A stretch of DNA of 64,000 bases from Scylla paramamosain (lineage: Eukaryota > Arthropoda > Malacostraca > Decapoda > Portunidae), in assembly GCF_035594125.1 (NCBI RefSeq), contig NC_087191.1:1302001-1366000 (forward strand), in the 5' to 3' direction. The notes beneath the pieces are model-generated. The model worked only from the letters and a program-made list of their open reading frames with translations. It was not told the DNA's origin and searched no databases. The translations under genes and the position numbers were made by a program. Shown in pieces: positions 20,831 through 38,038 of the stretch. Within the stretch, counting starts at the first letter, position 1. Each line of letters starts with the position of its first letter.

Positions 20831-22660
20831 CTTTGTGCCAGACTCCTGGCATCTAACCAAAAACATCTCCAATAACTTTGCTTCTTCTTCTTTCTCTCCT
20901 TTATTTCAACCAGATGGAACCACTGCTATCACATCTATCTCTAAAGCTGAAGTCTTCGATCAAACTATCTTGGAAGATTCAGGGCTCGTTCCTTCCTCTC
21001 CTTCACTCTCTGACTACTTCATGCCACCTATTAAAATTCTTCGCAATGATGTTTTCCATGCCCTCGCTTGTCTAAACACTCGGAGGGCATATGGACCTGA
21101 TGGGGTCCCTCCTATTGTTCTCCGAAACTGCCTCCGTGCTTGTACCTTGCCTAGTCAAACTCTTTCATCTCTGTCTGTCAACATCTACCTTTCCTTCTTG
21201 CTGGAAGTTTGCCTACATTCAGCCTGTTCCTAAAAAGGATGACCGTTCTAATCACTTAAACTATCGTCCTATTGCTTTAATTTCCTGCCTATCTAAAGTT
21301 TTTGAATCTATCCTCAACAGGAAGATTCTTAAACATCTATCACTTCACAACCTTCTATTTGATCGCCAGTATGGGTTCCGTCAAGGCCGCTCTACTGGTG
21401 ATCTGGCTTTCCTTTACCGAGTCTTGGTCATCCTCTTTTAGAGATTTTGGTGAAACTTTTACTGTGGCACAAAGCTTTCATTTCTAAACTACCCTCCTAC
21501 GGCTTCTATCCTTCTCTATGTAACTTTATCTCAGGTTTCCTTTCTGACCCTTTTATTGTTGCTGTGGTAGACAGTCGCTGCTCTTCTCCTAAATCTATTA
21601 ACAGTGGTGTTCCTCAGGTTCTGTCTTGTCACCAACTCTCTTCCTATTGTTCATTAATGATCTTGTAAGCCAAATCTCTTGTCCTGTCCACTCATACGCT
21701 GATGACACCACCCTGCACTTTTCCACATCTTTTCATGGACGTCCAATCCTTCAGGATGTAACCAGCTCATGCAGGGAAATCACAAAACGCCTGACTTCTG
21801 ATCTCTCTGGAATTTCTTATTTGGGCAGGACAAACTTGATATTGTTCAACGCCCCCAGAACTCAATTCCTCCATCTATCAATTCAACGCAACCTTCCAGA
21901 CAACTATCCCTTCTTCTTCAATGACACTGAACTGTCCCCATCTTCTACACTGAACATCCTCGGTCTGTCCTTTTCTTATAAGCTAAACTGGAAACTTCAC
22001 ATCTCATATGTAGCTAAAACAGCTTCTATGAAGTTAGGCGTTCTGAGACGTCTCCGTCAAATTTTCTCATCCTCCCAGCTGCTAAACTCTGTACAAGGGC
22101 CTTATCCGTCCATGTATGGAGTATGCTTCACATGTCTGGGGGGGGGGAGGGGTTCCACTCATACTGCTCTTTTAGACAGGGTGGAATAAAAAACTTTTCG
22201 TCTCATCAGCTCCTCTCCTCTAACTGACTGTCTTCAGCCTCTTTCTCATCGCAGCAATGTTGCGTCTCTAGCTATCTTCTACCGCTATTTTCATGCTAAC
22301 TTCTCTTCTGATCTTGCTAACTGCATGCCTCCCCTCCTCCCGCGGCCTAGCTGCACAAGACTTTCTTCTTTCTCTCACCCCTATTCTGTCCACCTCTCTG
22401 TCCTCAACCTCTCTAAAGTTAACCAGTATTTTCAGTCATTCATCCCTTTCTCTGGTAAACTCTGGAACTCCCTGCCTGCTTCTATATTGCCACCTTTCTC
22501 TGTCCTGATTTTTTTTTACAAGAGGAAGGTTTCAGGACACTTATCCTTCAATTTGACTACGGCTTCGAACCCTATTCAGGGACTGGCATCTCAGTGGGCT
22601 TTTTTTATTTTTTTATTAGTTTTTTATTGCCCTTGGCCGGTGTCCCTCCTACATAAAAAA
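20831..22660 (+). pseudogene. Family A LINE, RT to 3' end
   Basis: Continuation of the sense copy. Pieces include RRAYGPDGVPPIVLRN, NHLNYRPIALISCLSKVFE, HNLLFDRQYGFRQGRSTGD, NSGVPQVLSCHQLSS (frame lost in the [10 protein letters not shown] block), [19 protein letters not shown], then the C-terminal block with YGVCFTCLG and the LRLF..NQYFQSFIPFSGKLWNS region. The 3' tail is GCCCTTGGCCGGTGTCCCTC followed by CTACATA and poly(A) at about 22660. Three or more frameshifts make it non-functional. Confidence 0.85.
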
Positions 22661-22689
22661 AAAACAAAAAATCTTTGTCTCTGAGAAAG

Positions 22690-23815
22690 GGGACATTATA
22701 AAATTCACCCTCAGCGAAAGCAAAGTTAACTACACAAGGTTCAAAATGGCGACGATGGCGTGCCATAGGCGAATTATGGTCTTTCCTGGAAACACTCGAA
22801 AAGTGATCTGCAAATAAATCAATAACCACGTTGGGATTAGCCACTGTCTCACCAGCATGAGGTAAGACAGGAGGGGAAGGAGGCGAAAGCTATCAAGATA
22901 TCTTGCCGACTGTTTCATACTAGCGTGTGTGGGGTCCTATCTGTAATCGAGGAGACGTAGTCTTTCCAAGATGTTCGCTCTGCATTCTTTAAAGACTGTC
23001 AAGCCTGACTTCTGTTCCATCAAAGGAGTGAACGTTTGGTAAAACGACCAAACGTTCAAGGGACGGAACAGAAAAGCAAATAGTAAAAATATCTGTAAAA
23101 TATGTTGCAGCCTCATCAGAACTAAGAATGTTAGCTAATGAACGATTAGGTGGTGAGTTCTGTATAAAGCTGTCGATCAGCACTACTAGACACCACCGGG
23201 AAAGACGAGTCTGTGGTTCAGACTGGCGATTCCATTATAATTGGAAAAATATAAATCTGGTAAAACCTACCCAAAATCTTAAAAAAAAAAAACATTAAAA
23301 GTGAGAGAAATATCAAGGGTTGTAAAATATATATTTGGTTGTGATAATGTGTTGTATTTATTGAATTTAAAATTCCTGATAAGAGAAGTAAGTAAAACAC
23401 CTCCAGGATTGATAGTGCTGTTACCTCACAGCGGATGGCGACAATTAAAGTCTTACAGGAGGAGAAAAAGAGAGGGTAAGTCTCGCACGAGGCGGTTAAG
23501 ATCACCTACGCTAGGAAGAACACCGGGCGTAAGATAAATGATATATAAAGTATAACATTGGTTTAAAAATATCTTGACTGCATCAGCCTGAAGTGGTGTT
23601 TGAAGGTATATTAGAAAGTAAGATATGTCCTCCCTGACGAGAATTGTAGTGCCACCGTGGTGTCCTTGCCCTAGACTCGGAACAGAATGCACAGTATCCG
23701 GAAGAAGCGGGAGGAACCGAGTTTCTCACCATTGTCTCTTGGATACATATACACATTGGAGAGAAATGAGAGAAGAGGAGACGCAGCTCCTCCCGGGATG
23801 CACGCAAACCACGGT
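22690..23815 (-). pseudogene. LINE D (R1/jockey-like), endonuclease fragment
   Basis: Minus-strand pieces read LRASREELRLLFSHFSPMCI, CIQETMVRNSVPPASSGYCA, GGTTILVREDISYF, YTLYIIYLTPGVLPS and LVRDLPSLFLLLGDFNCRHP-like text, the APE endonuclease layout with a GDFN motif. Further left come ADHFSSVSRKDHNSPMARHR and FAEGEFYNVPF, the linker before the RT of such elements. The RT itself is absent. It is a different family from A, B, C and E by wording. Several stops break it, and poly(A)-like runs are present inside. Confidence 0.72.
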
Positions 23816-26290
23816 AATATCACTGAAGGAACTTGAATATTGCTACTTTGAGGGGGTTTTCAGGGAAGCCCCAGAGGGAAGCTTCGTTTGGCTAATCAGG
23901 TCCTACGTTACTTGTAGGGACAGAAATCTGAGATTGAGTAATTGGTGTAAGGATAACAACCTGCACACGAGACATACTGTTCGATGCCCTATTTGCACTC
24001 TGCCGTCACGGAGGGAGCATTTCCTCGCTGTTTTTATGATTAATTCGGCAGATTATATATTCGGTTTATTGTTTCTTCGGACGGTTTGACCACTAAAGTT
24101 AGGTTTGATTAGATTAGGTTGCGAAAATAATGTATCTGAGTAGTCAAGCCGTCCCAAGAAACCATGAGCCGAATAAATCATCTACCGAATTCATCATCAG
24201 AGCAGAGATGCAAATAAAGCATCGAATCGTACTCTGGCACGCTGTTCATGCATATGCAGATGGGGGAGGGGGATCCAAGACGCAGGGTGAACCTTGAGTG
24301 AACTCACAAGGACAGGGAACCTGCAGGTCCTGTTGACAGACAAGGTAGGTCTGTCTGGCGTGGGCATGTTGGTGTGATATTATTCAGTTCGCCAAGTTGG
24401 GTGTACAAGGAATAAATAAACACGAATCCTCTCTGGTTTTACTAAGACAGTACTGGTAGTTGGTACTAGATCAGATGGGAGCTGCCTCACGATACCAACA
24501 TGTCCTATATCCTAGAGATGTTATTTTTCTTGTATTGCAAACTAGCCAGTGTCTGTGCTTATAAAATAAGGAACTTTGTTCTGTTAAATTGATTTGCATC
24601 TGGACGTTACTTTATTTTATTTTTTTTTTACGTATAACAGAATATGTATGTAATTCATTTTACGATAATGACATTTAGGGTTCGCAAAAGACAAATGCAA
24701 GCCACCTATAAAACCAGTTAACACGAACGTGTTTTAAGTTGCGGAGCAACTTAAAGGACCTTCCCTCAGCGGTTTGGGTGGGGGGGGGTTCAAATTTTTA
24801 GACGCGTCGCAGACCTGGTCATACTGAGTCCACCTGCACACAACACGTCATGTCGCACTGCCGAGATGGTTGCCGCAAGTGACATGTTGCTATAAATGAC
24901 TGTATTTTCAGTATGTGAAGATTTATCTGATCACACTATCGTGTTCAAGAAAATTTTTCCTGCTTAATGTAATAGTATATTTGAGCATTCAATGATTAAC
25001 TGTTGAAAGTAGCAAACATCAGTAAAACATGTTATAAACATTTTTTTTTTTTTTTTTGACAGTTCAACTCGTTTCTTTTTCAAATTTTTTTACAATACAC
25101 CTTGATTTAACAATCACTGCTGAGTCTGATGGTGTCAACCAAAACTGGCTATCCTGTATATGAAGTGAGTTATGAGCATATAATTCGCGAATTTTGCGCG
25201 CTCGATAAGTCGAAATATGCAAAATACGGCAAAACGATGGGTCTGACGAAGAAATATCATAAAATCAGAAAGATGCGATGTCAGGAGTTACCAACCAGGA
25301 CGTGTTTCTATGGCTGAAATCGCTATTTTTATATGCGATGGACACCAAAAGGTTCTCCTGGCCAAATCAGTGTTGTACCTCCCAGGGGTCAGGCGGAGCG
25401 GTGGGTTGTAAAGATGTGCGGTAACAAAATTTGAAGCCTCTTGCTCCGCTCGGGGAATAATTTTGTAACTGCTCCTATAAATATACTATTTCATTAAATT
25501 TTAGGGCCTTCTGAACTCCTAAACTTAAGTAATTGATCAGTGGGTTTAAAATATAGCCCCTATAATTGTCTTAAAGTACGGCCTTGTGATCTCAGGATGT
25601 GATATGGTGAACATTCGTTTCTTTGATTACGTATCTTCTCCAATACATGACTAATAAAATACGCGCTTTTATCTATCTGCACATAGTAGTGAAGAAATGC
25701 ATCACATGAAATTTTTAGTGTTAATGTTTATACAGGGATGGCTTCTGAATATCTGGTACTTTGATCCATTATTCTTAACATGTGAAGCTTGAGGAACTTG
25801 TCTCCCTGTCCGGGTTATGTTTTAAAGAAGTATTGTTGAGGACATATAATGAATTGGTTGTTGTGGCAAGGTAGTACCTATTAGTTAATGTCAATATGTT
25901 GCTGATTACTTATGAGGGATTATTTTTTATTTATTAATTTATTTATTTTTTTTCTGTTTGGGTTTGACGTTATACACAATATTAATGGCTAGTCGCTTTC
26001 GGTGGGATATATATTCTACTAAACATGGTTAGAAATGTCACTCTTTTAATACAAAGTCAACGTAATATAATTCATAAAGCAAATAAATAAAATAGAATAC
26101 AATGATCACTCGTCTTCCTTACATAAGTAAAGAAATAAAAGCAACCATTTGAGAAAAAAAAAAAAAACCCATCCATAGGCTACATTTGTACCTGCATATA
26201 TACAAACCTTTATTATCTCTGGACACATAATGAAACAAATATATAAGGAACACAGTTCAGTGTAGATACACTGCTGGCTGATCGTTGACC
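23816..26290. other. IR intron 1 sequence, no recognised gene
   Basis: No domain recognised on either strand. The region has T-runs (about 25040-25057), an AT-rich stretch near 25920-26180, and a 62-codon frame at 25129-25317 that resembles nothing I know. It ends with the acceptor of the TM1 exon. Confidence 0.45.
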
Positions 26291-26295
26291 TTCAG

Positions 26296-26480
26296 GCATA
26301 GTGTGGCTGTGCACGCTGTGTGGCATAATGTTTTGGGGAATCACTTACTGGATGCTGCATACACTGAAGATCCTCAGAGTCGAAGGACGCAAGGTGGAAC
26401 TGAGCAATTCCCTGCTCTACAGTATTGGTGCCATTGTGGAGGAGGCCTGCCCAGACCCTTCATACACAACAACCGGACAG
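26296..26480 (+). CDS. IR exon: TM1 and pore loop
   Basis: The exon lies between TTCAG|GC and CAG|GTAAAA. After the shared Gly codon it reads IVWLCTLCGIMFWGITYWML, one hydrophobic helix of about 20 residues (TM1). A charged linker (LKILRVEGRKVELSN) follows, then SLLYSIGAIVEEACPDP, the re-entrant pore region seen in IRs. It ends in phase 0 at the Gln of TTTGQ. Only 102 bp separate it from the TM2 exon, in sharp contrast with the 9-kb and 21-kb introns around this pair. There are no stops and both splice sites are good. Confidence 0.9.
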
Positions 26481-26582
26481 GTAAAATGACATGTTTCTCC
26501 CTCGCGTCAGTAATTTTTCGCCCCTTGCGTCAGTCATATTCCGTGTCCTCTTAACTGAATTTTAACGTTTCCTCCTGTACAG

Positions 26583-26819
26583 ATGCTGGTTGGTTGGTGG
26601 CTGGTGTTTGCTTTGGTTATTTGTACCGGCTTTCGATCCTCTCTGATTGCCCACCTGACTGTCCAAAGCACTACCAAGCCTGTGGAAACGATGGAGGATA
26701 TGATAGCGGCGGACAGCTGGCGGTGGGCAATTGAACCTTGGCTCATGAAAGGGATTCCCATTGAATACTTTGCAAACCATCCTCAACCTCTCGTAAAGAC
26801 AATATACAAAAGAATGGAG
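26583..26819 (+). CDS. IR exon: TM2 and start of S2 lobe
   Basis: This phase-0 exon of 79 codons runs from TGTACAG|ATG to ATGGAG|GTAGGT. The first Met is internal to the protein. MLVGWWLVFALVICTGF is TM2. The following RSSLIAHLTVQ corresponds to the gate region where iGluRs carry SYTANLAAFLT. Next comes PVETMEDMIAADSWRWAIEP, the usual start of the S2 lobe (iGluR/IR text of the type 'I.TMEDL'). The TGFRSSLIAHLTVQ wording strongly favours a divergent IR over an AMPA/kainate or NMDA receptor. The exon is intact and the donor is a strong GTAGGT. Confidence 0.92.
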
Positions 26820-27039
26820 GTAGGTCTTACACATTATGTAAGCTTATAAAAGACTGTTCATATTAATTGTTTTCATTAAATAATTAGAGGTCGATGCAAA
26901 GTCTTCTTGTAATGGTAGATCGTGACATGTTGAATATAGAGTTAAGTCAGATATCGTCCCAAACACTGCTTGATCTCCTCTGGACGTAAGCTACCCAACT
27001 CGTTCGTAATTGCAGTTGTAGAGTGGTTGGTATGTTTGA

Positions 27040-30000
27040 GGTTGAGGAACATAGTAGGTAGGCCAGACGTTTTTCCCAAGCTCAAATGATTCATTATGCG
27101 GTATATGGTGACTTGCCGAGGAGGGGAGTTGGTGCTGAGTGGCTGTCCAGGGCTATTACAGTGAATCATTGTAAGAGTAATGGATGGACGTTCATCGACA
27201 ACTTAAACTTAGACCTCTTCTATGGTAGGGACACCTTGTACGCCAGAGATGGAGTGCATTTATCACGCCAGGGTGTTCGGGTTTTGGCCGGAACACTCGA
27301 GGGAGAGGTAACTGCACTCTGCAGCGCTTTTTTCGTTAGTCATGAGGGAAGAAGGGGTTGTGAGGTCGATATGAAGGACAAATTAGTTAAATCTAGAAAA
27401 GTAACTATCTCAGAGAAGGTTAAAAATACCGAGTGTTTACTACACAAAATTGTATAAGTATTTTGAATAAAATAGACTTGCTTAGATGAATGGCATATGT
27501 AGAGAACCTTGATATCAGTGTTTTAACAGAAACTTAGTTAGATATGTCAGGAAAAGTATTTAATTCAGAGGTTAAGATAGATGTTATACACTGTTCTATA
27601 AAGACAGGGAAAACAGGAGAGGAGGAAGCGTCGCGTTATACGTTAGGGACACATTAAGGAAGGATCACAGTCAGTAGTACTGGGAGTAATGTACAGGCCA
27701 CTGAATAGTACAAAAGAAATTAACACCTCACTATGGCAGGAAATAAATAGTGTAGGAAGGTACAATCAGGTATGTGTGGTAGAAGATTTTAATTTTAGGA
27801 ATATCGACTGGAGCCTGATGGTGAGTAACAGGGAAACAGGAATTTCTTAATGTAATTTAGGATAATTTTTTAAAACAGGTAGTCGTAGAACCCACAAGGG
27901 GGAGCAATATTCTAGATTTAATTCTCACTAACAGGGAGGAAGTAGTCACGCAGGTAGAGGTTGGAGGACAGCTAGGTAACAGTGACAATTGTGAAATTAG
28001 GTACAAATTAAAATGGGAGGAAACTTTTAGAGGCAAAAAACACTAGTAAAATACCTGAATTTAGGAGAGCTTTTGAGGAATTAAAAAGGTACCTCCAAGG
28101 AGTTGACTGGCAGCGGATGCAAGGTGAGGTCAGGTCCGGGACGGAGTTGAGAGAGATAAGGCAGGATGAGAGAGGTAAGATGAGATGTGAGGGTGTAAGG
28201 CAAGAGGAGGGAAGAAGTATCCGGAAGGGGCGGAGGAGCGAGAGAGGGGGAAATATGTGTGAGTATGTTGGAGGGTCAGGTCATGCTGAATTGGGAGAGG
28301 TTAGGTCGAGGCGAGTTGTATACATATTTCGTAGATAAATTGCATACAGGACAGTTAGCAAACATCCCATATAGAGCAATAAGATCACAGAAAAATTACC
28401 CTAAATGGATGACTATTAGGTTAAAATACTATATAGGGCGGAAGAGAAATATATATGAGATTAAAGGCAGGGCAAGAGGTTTTAAGGACAATATAATGAA
28501 TCAGTTATAACAGTCAGGAGGTTAACGAGGAAAGCTAAAAGCATTTATGAATTAAAGGTAGCCAGCCAGGCGAAGACGGATCCCAAGGGATTTTATCAGG
28601 TATATAGGACGAAGAATAAGGAAACTATAGGTTCATTAAAGGCAGCAGATGAGGATCTGGTTAGTTCTGGGGAGGAGATTAGAAAAATTCTGAATGAGTA
28701 TTTTTCAACTGTCTTCACCTAGGAAAACATGCAGGATATGCCAAATAGTGAACAGATGTTTAGAGCAGATGAGAATGTGAAGCTGACAGACATTACCATA
28801 ACTAAGGAGATAGTAGAACAGGAGATAGATAGGCAAAAAAAAGTTCAAGACACCAAGACCAGAAGAAATATATACCAGAATACTAAATGAATGCAAAGAG
28901 GTTATTAGTGAACCGTTAGTTTCTGTCTTTAGGAAATTACTTGAGTCAGGTGAGGTACCAGTAATGTGGAGGCAGGCTAATGTAGTACCCATCTTTAAGG
29001 AGAGATAAAACTTTAGTGTCTAATTATAGACCTGTCAGCTTAACTTCAGTTGTTGATAAAATAATGGAGTCAATAATAGCGAGGAACATTAGAGAGCATT
29101 TAGACAAACATAACTTGATAAATCAGTCACAACATGGCTTCACGAAGGGGAAGTCTTGCCTGACGAACTTGTTCAGTTTTTACAGTAAAGTGTACGAGGC
29201 AGTAGATAATGGAGATAGTTATGACATCTAATATCTGGACTTCAGTAAAACGTTTGACAAGGTACCTCATCAGAAGCTCCTGAGAAAGGTTAGGGCACAC
29301 GGGATAGATGGGAAGCTGTTAGCCTGGATAAGGTCATGGCTATGCGACAGATGACAGAGTTGTAATAAACGGCTCTAAATCCGAGTGGGGTCATGTAATT
29401 AGTGGAGTGCCACAGGGATCAGTATTAGGGTCATTGTTGTTTTTAATATATATCAATGACTTGAATAGTGGAATTAGTAGTGATGTTAGTTAGTAGTTAG
29501 TTAGTGATGTTTGCGGATGACACAAAGATAGGTAGATCAATTAGGTCTGAATCAGATACCATCACCTTACAGGCAGATTTAGATAGGATGAACGAATGGA
29601 AGGACAGATGGCAAATGCCGTTTAATATCAACAAGTGGAAAGTACTTAGTGTAGGTAGAGGAAACCCACACAGTAGGTACGCAATAAACAACGAAACTCT
29701 GTTAGGTTCAGGGTACGAAAAAGTTTTAGGAGTTCTAGTTAGCTCTGAACTCTGTCTACGAAAGCAATGCATAGAGGCCAGAAACAGGGCAAATAAGGTT
29801 TTAGAATTCATTTTTACGAATGTCAAAAGTAGAAGACCCTAAGTAATATTAAAGTTATATTTAGCGCTGGTCAGACATCATCTAGACTACGCCGTGCAGT
29901 TCTGATCCCCACATTACAGGAAAGAAATAGGTCAATAAAAATCAGTACAAAGGAGAATGACTAAAAGTATTCCTTACGAGGCGAGATTGAAGCTGTTAAA

Positions 30001-30390
30001 TTTACATTCTTTAGAGAGACGTAGGTTAAAAGGGGACCTGATAGAAGTCTTTAAGTGGTATAAGGGTTATAACAATGGGGACGTAAGCAAAATTCTTAGG
30101 ATCAGCAACCAGGCTAGAACAAGAAATAACGGGTTCAAGCTTGAAAAAAAAATTGTGTTTAAGAAAGAGATAGGAAGAAATTGGTTCTCAAATAGAGTGG
30201 TAGATGAATGGACTCAGTAATTATGTTATTAGTGCTAAGAAATTTGGAGGATTTAAGTGAAGATTAAACGGATTTATGAATGGGGATGATAGGTGGAAAT
30301 AGGCAGGTATATTTTATACAGGGAGTGCCACGTGTAAGCCTGGTGGCTTCTTGCAGCTTCCCTTGTTTCTTATGTTCCTATGTATGGTTG
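27040..30390 (+). pseudogene. CR1-like LINE (B2): SGNH ORF1, endonuclease, RT, 3' end
   Basis: The most complete but heavily decayed B2 copy, in IR intron 3. ORF1 end (27086-27457): WLSRAITVNH, FIDNLNLDLFYGRDTLYARD and DGVHLSRQGVRVLAGTLE, the SGNH block V. Endonuclease (about 27480-28000): ENLDISVLTET, a QVCVVEDFNF block (the G of GDFN lost), EPTRGSNILDLILTNREEVV and LGNSDN. RT (about 28680-29620): [52 protein letters not shown] and FADDTKIGRSIRSES. The C-terminal part and 3' end follow to about 30385, with GTGTAAGCCTGGTGGCTTCT and a TTTCTTATGTTCCTATG tail. Many stops are present. A GA-rich expansion at 28117-28330 replaces part of the linker. Confidence 0.85.
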
Positions 30391-31090
30391 AAGTAAGTGT
30401 TGAAGCTATCTGGGGAATCCATTCTACTGACCGAGGAACAACTCGATAAGGATGGCCTAGTAACCACCAACAGCAATGTTGTAACAAAATCCCTACTATA
30501 AAATGATATATTAGGTCAATGTAATTATACCACAAGACATTCCTGATAATGGGCCATACGCGGGACATCCACAAGACCTTAACAGTCAGCGAGTGTCACA
30601 TTTTAATTCCTGGCCACTTCTGTTCAACTACCTCCCCGAGTTCGTGCCATGGCAACAAAAGTGAATAGCAATCTGGAACACCAAACTCAAATTTACTACT
30701 TTTAAACACATCAGTTAGATACAAACATTTATATAATAACACAAAACAAAGCTTATTGTCGTGACCGAGATGTTGCATGAATTTGGTGTAATTAATGTTC
30801 AGTTAAAAAAACACACATGATATCAGCATCACATTAATTAAGACAATCATCGTACATAATACAAACCTATAGCATACAAAGCATAAAACACGTAAATATC
30901 GAACTATTCCTCCTTCTTTTCTTCATAAGATACTTGATTTCAACACTGCATTATACTTTTAAGTTCCATTTACTTTTAAGCTATCCCTCCATCTGTTCAG
31001 ACCCTATGGAACATCCACCTCTCTGTCTGCTGCGCATATACTGTACGACATTCGCTGACTGTACAATTTGTTTGGGACCACCTATTTCCC

Positions 31091-31121
<31 letters not shown>

Positions 31122-31480
31122 AAAATATAATAAAATAATAACAATAAAAAAATGAATAAATAAATTAAGTAAATAAATAAAGGTAAATAAATAAATACAT
31201 GAATAAATAAATAATATCCACGATTACTTATTCACGTATATGAGGCAGGTATACGGCAAATCTGGAAGCGGAAGTTATCTGGATGTTGGTATTTTTCTAT
31301 AAGCTACTTCTGGTGCCTCGATTGCTTCCTAGTCGACTTTCCCTTTTTGGTCGCATCCTCCGCCTTATTCTCAACGTAATTCCTCTTAATCCCCTTTTGT
31401 CCCAGGCTGCCTCCACCCAGGTGGTTTCTGGTCTCCCTCCTGTTGTTATGTTCTACGTCCGTGCTTTTTTTTTTTTTTAT
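30391..31480. other. IR intron 3, no recognised gene
   Basis: AT-rich non-coding sequence with a long (AAAT)n-like stretch at about 31092-31215. Short open frames show no known domain. Confidence 0.45.
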
Positions 31481-31620
31481 ATATATATACTCGTATGTAG
31501 GAGGGACACTGTTGCAATGGCAACAAAAATCCGAAAAAAAAAGAATGCCCACTGAAATGCCAGTCCCATAAAAAAGGGTCCAAAGCGGTAGTAAAAAATA
31601 GAAGGATAAGTTTATTTGTC
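31481..31620 (-). mobile_element. Family A LINE, 3' tail only
   Basis: Starts with TATGTAGGAGGGACACTG and reads GGCAACAAAAATCC...ATGCCCACTGAAATGCCAGT...AAAGGGTCCAAAG, the complement of the family A 3' UTR. Only about 130 bp remain, an extreme 5' truncation. A T-run followed by (AT)n precedes it. Confidence 0.75.
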
Positions 31621-31724
31621 CGGTAGTAATCACCAGGATTCCTTCGTTCTTGATAGCCGATGTGAATTACCTTCCGCTTTTTTGTTCCGATGTCATCTGT
31701 CTTCTCCATTTCTTCTTTCTTCTT

Positions 31725-32421
<697 letters not shown>

Positions 32422-32593
32422 AAGAGGTTACCTTAAAGAAAAGGTAACGTCTTAAGTTAAAATATTTTTTAAACTACATAAAACTTTGCAATTAGATATT
32501 TTTGAGATCAGTTGGAACTTGAGAAAGGCAGAAAATACTATTGTAATGAGAACGCGGAAAATTATAAACAAATAAATAAATAAATAAATAAAT

Positions 32594-33440
<847 letters not shown>

Positions 33441-33441
33441 C

Positions 33442-33443
<2 letters not shown>

Positions 33444-33523
<80 letters not shown>
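33444..33523 (+). repeat. (CT)n-(CA)n compound microsatellite
   Basis: About 43 bp of CT followed by about 37 bp of CA. Confidence 0.97.
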
Positions 33524-33526
<3 letters not shown>

Positions 33527-33690
33527 CCTAAAAGCTGTTTGTGACAAGTGACACTATGTAAACTAATGTATTAAACGTAATATGTTTGTGTTTGTGTCTC
33601 TTTCATTCTATAAACCAACTCGTGTAACCGACAACATTTAAGAAATGTTTGTTGTGAATTGTGATTCAGTGTCATTCTCACATAGGGAAG

Positions 33691-33801
<111 letters not shown>

Positions 33802-34019
33802 GAATTTATGAATGTATGTTATAAAAGAAAAGTTCACAAATACTCCAGTTGATGGTGGGAAGTGGTGACATAACTTGCGTCCCCTGATATTTCAGAATGT
33901 CCCACACCGGCAAACACACATTTTATGGCAGACACTGATGGTAATGTTAGAAGGTACTCTATACAAGGATATATAAAGTATCCTTGCTTTTAGCAAACAA
34001 GTAGAAATCTTTATTCCTC

Positions 34020-34330
34020 CATGGGTATTAATTACTCCCTTTGTTTGTCCATGTAAGTGATTTTTAAGACACCTATTTGACATCCCTCATTTCTTTCTAC
34101 GGTATATTTCCATAATATCGTAACTGATGAATAATATATTTTTTGTACATTAGTGTAGCTTTTGTGAGGCTTTGTAGCTTTAGTGAGGTTCCAGCTCTCC
34201 AAGCCGTATAATAAAGCTGGTAAAATGCACTCCAGATCTCCAAGCCGTACGTTAGATTTGGTAAAATGCACTTTTTACTTATATACCTACTTATTTTGTT
34301 TTTATTAAGTGGGAGATTACTCTTCATTAC
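34020..34330 (-). pseudogene. RTE-like LINE C-terminal remnant
   Basis: Minus-strand text KKCILPNLTYGLEIWS and YGLESWNLTKATKPHKSY resembles the LPxLTYGAETWTLTKA region after the RT of RTE/BovB-type elements. A 41-bp local duplication (TCTCCAAGCCGTA at 34196 and again at 34237) breaks the frame. Very short and degraded; the family call is by wording only. Confidence 0.5.
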
Positions 34331-34377
34331 ATTGTTTGGTTTCCCAAAGGCACTCCATCCTATTCCTATCCTGTTGA

Positions 34378-34383
34378 CTTATT

Positions 34384-34464
<81 letters not shown>

Positions 34465-34508
34465 GTTGTTGTTGTTGCTGTTGTTGTTGTTGTTGTTGTT
34501 ATTATTAT
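34378..34508 (+). repeat. (ATT)n-(GTT)n microsatellite
   Basis: About 85 bp of ATT with one TTTTT interruption, then about 37 bp of GTT/GCT, then ATT again. Confidence 0.97.
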
Positions 34509-34830
34509 TTCATAATCTGGCCTCAAACTTTTTTCTTTTCTTTTTTTCCTACATAAATACTATATACTCCTGATACATTCTATGATCAAATGCACGATTG
34601 GTGCTTAATTGATTTGCCCACACTAGGCTACACGGTGGTAGCTCAGGGAGACTGACCCTAAATAGTGGCAGTCCTGAGGGGGCTGCAGTTGTGTCGTACG
34701 GGAGAAATAGCTGCTTATGGCTTACAAGTGGCCTAGATTTGTATTTGTTCGCGCTGCACTGAATTACCAGGGTGGTAGTCCAGGGATAATTGACCTGAGT
34801 TTAGTGGTAACTAATTGAGGGGACGGTTTC

Positions 34831-34876
34831 GGTCATAACAATATATATTGTCATAACAATATATATTGTTATGACC
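34831..34876. repeat. 46-bp near-perfect palindrome
   Basis: Arms 34831-34851 and 34856-34876 are exact reverse complements (GGTCATAACAATATATATTG plus T), with a 4-base centre. The left half also recurs inside as TCATAACAATATATATTG. Confidence 0.92.
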
Positions 34877-35049
34877 AGATCCAACCCCTCTTACAGTTCC
34901 CCTGATCATGGTCAGCTCTAAGCTATCGCCCTTGCATCCGAGTATGGTGGAAATTGCTACATGAATTCAGGCCAATTCACCGGTCGCGCGCAGATATAGC
35001 CTGAAGGTTATCACCCTGTTTCAACCCACAGGGAAAAATACAATGCAAA

Positions 35050-38035
<2,986 letters not shown>

Positions 38036-38038
38036 TTT

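Noticed and set aside
28117..28338. Arg/Glu/Gly-rich frame as a separate gene
   Set aside because: It lies between the endonuclease and RT of the B2 LINE and is a GA-rich expansion of the linker.
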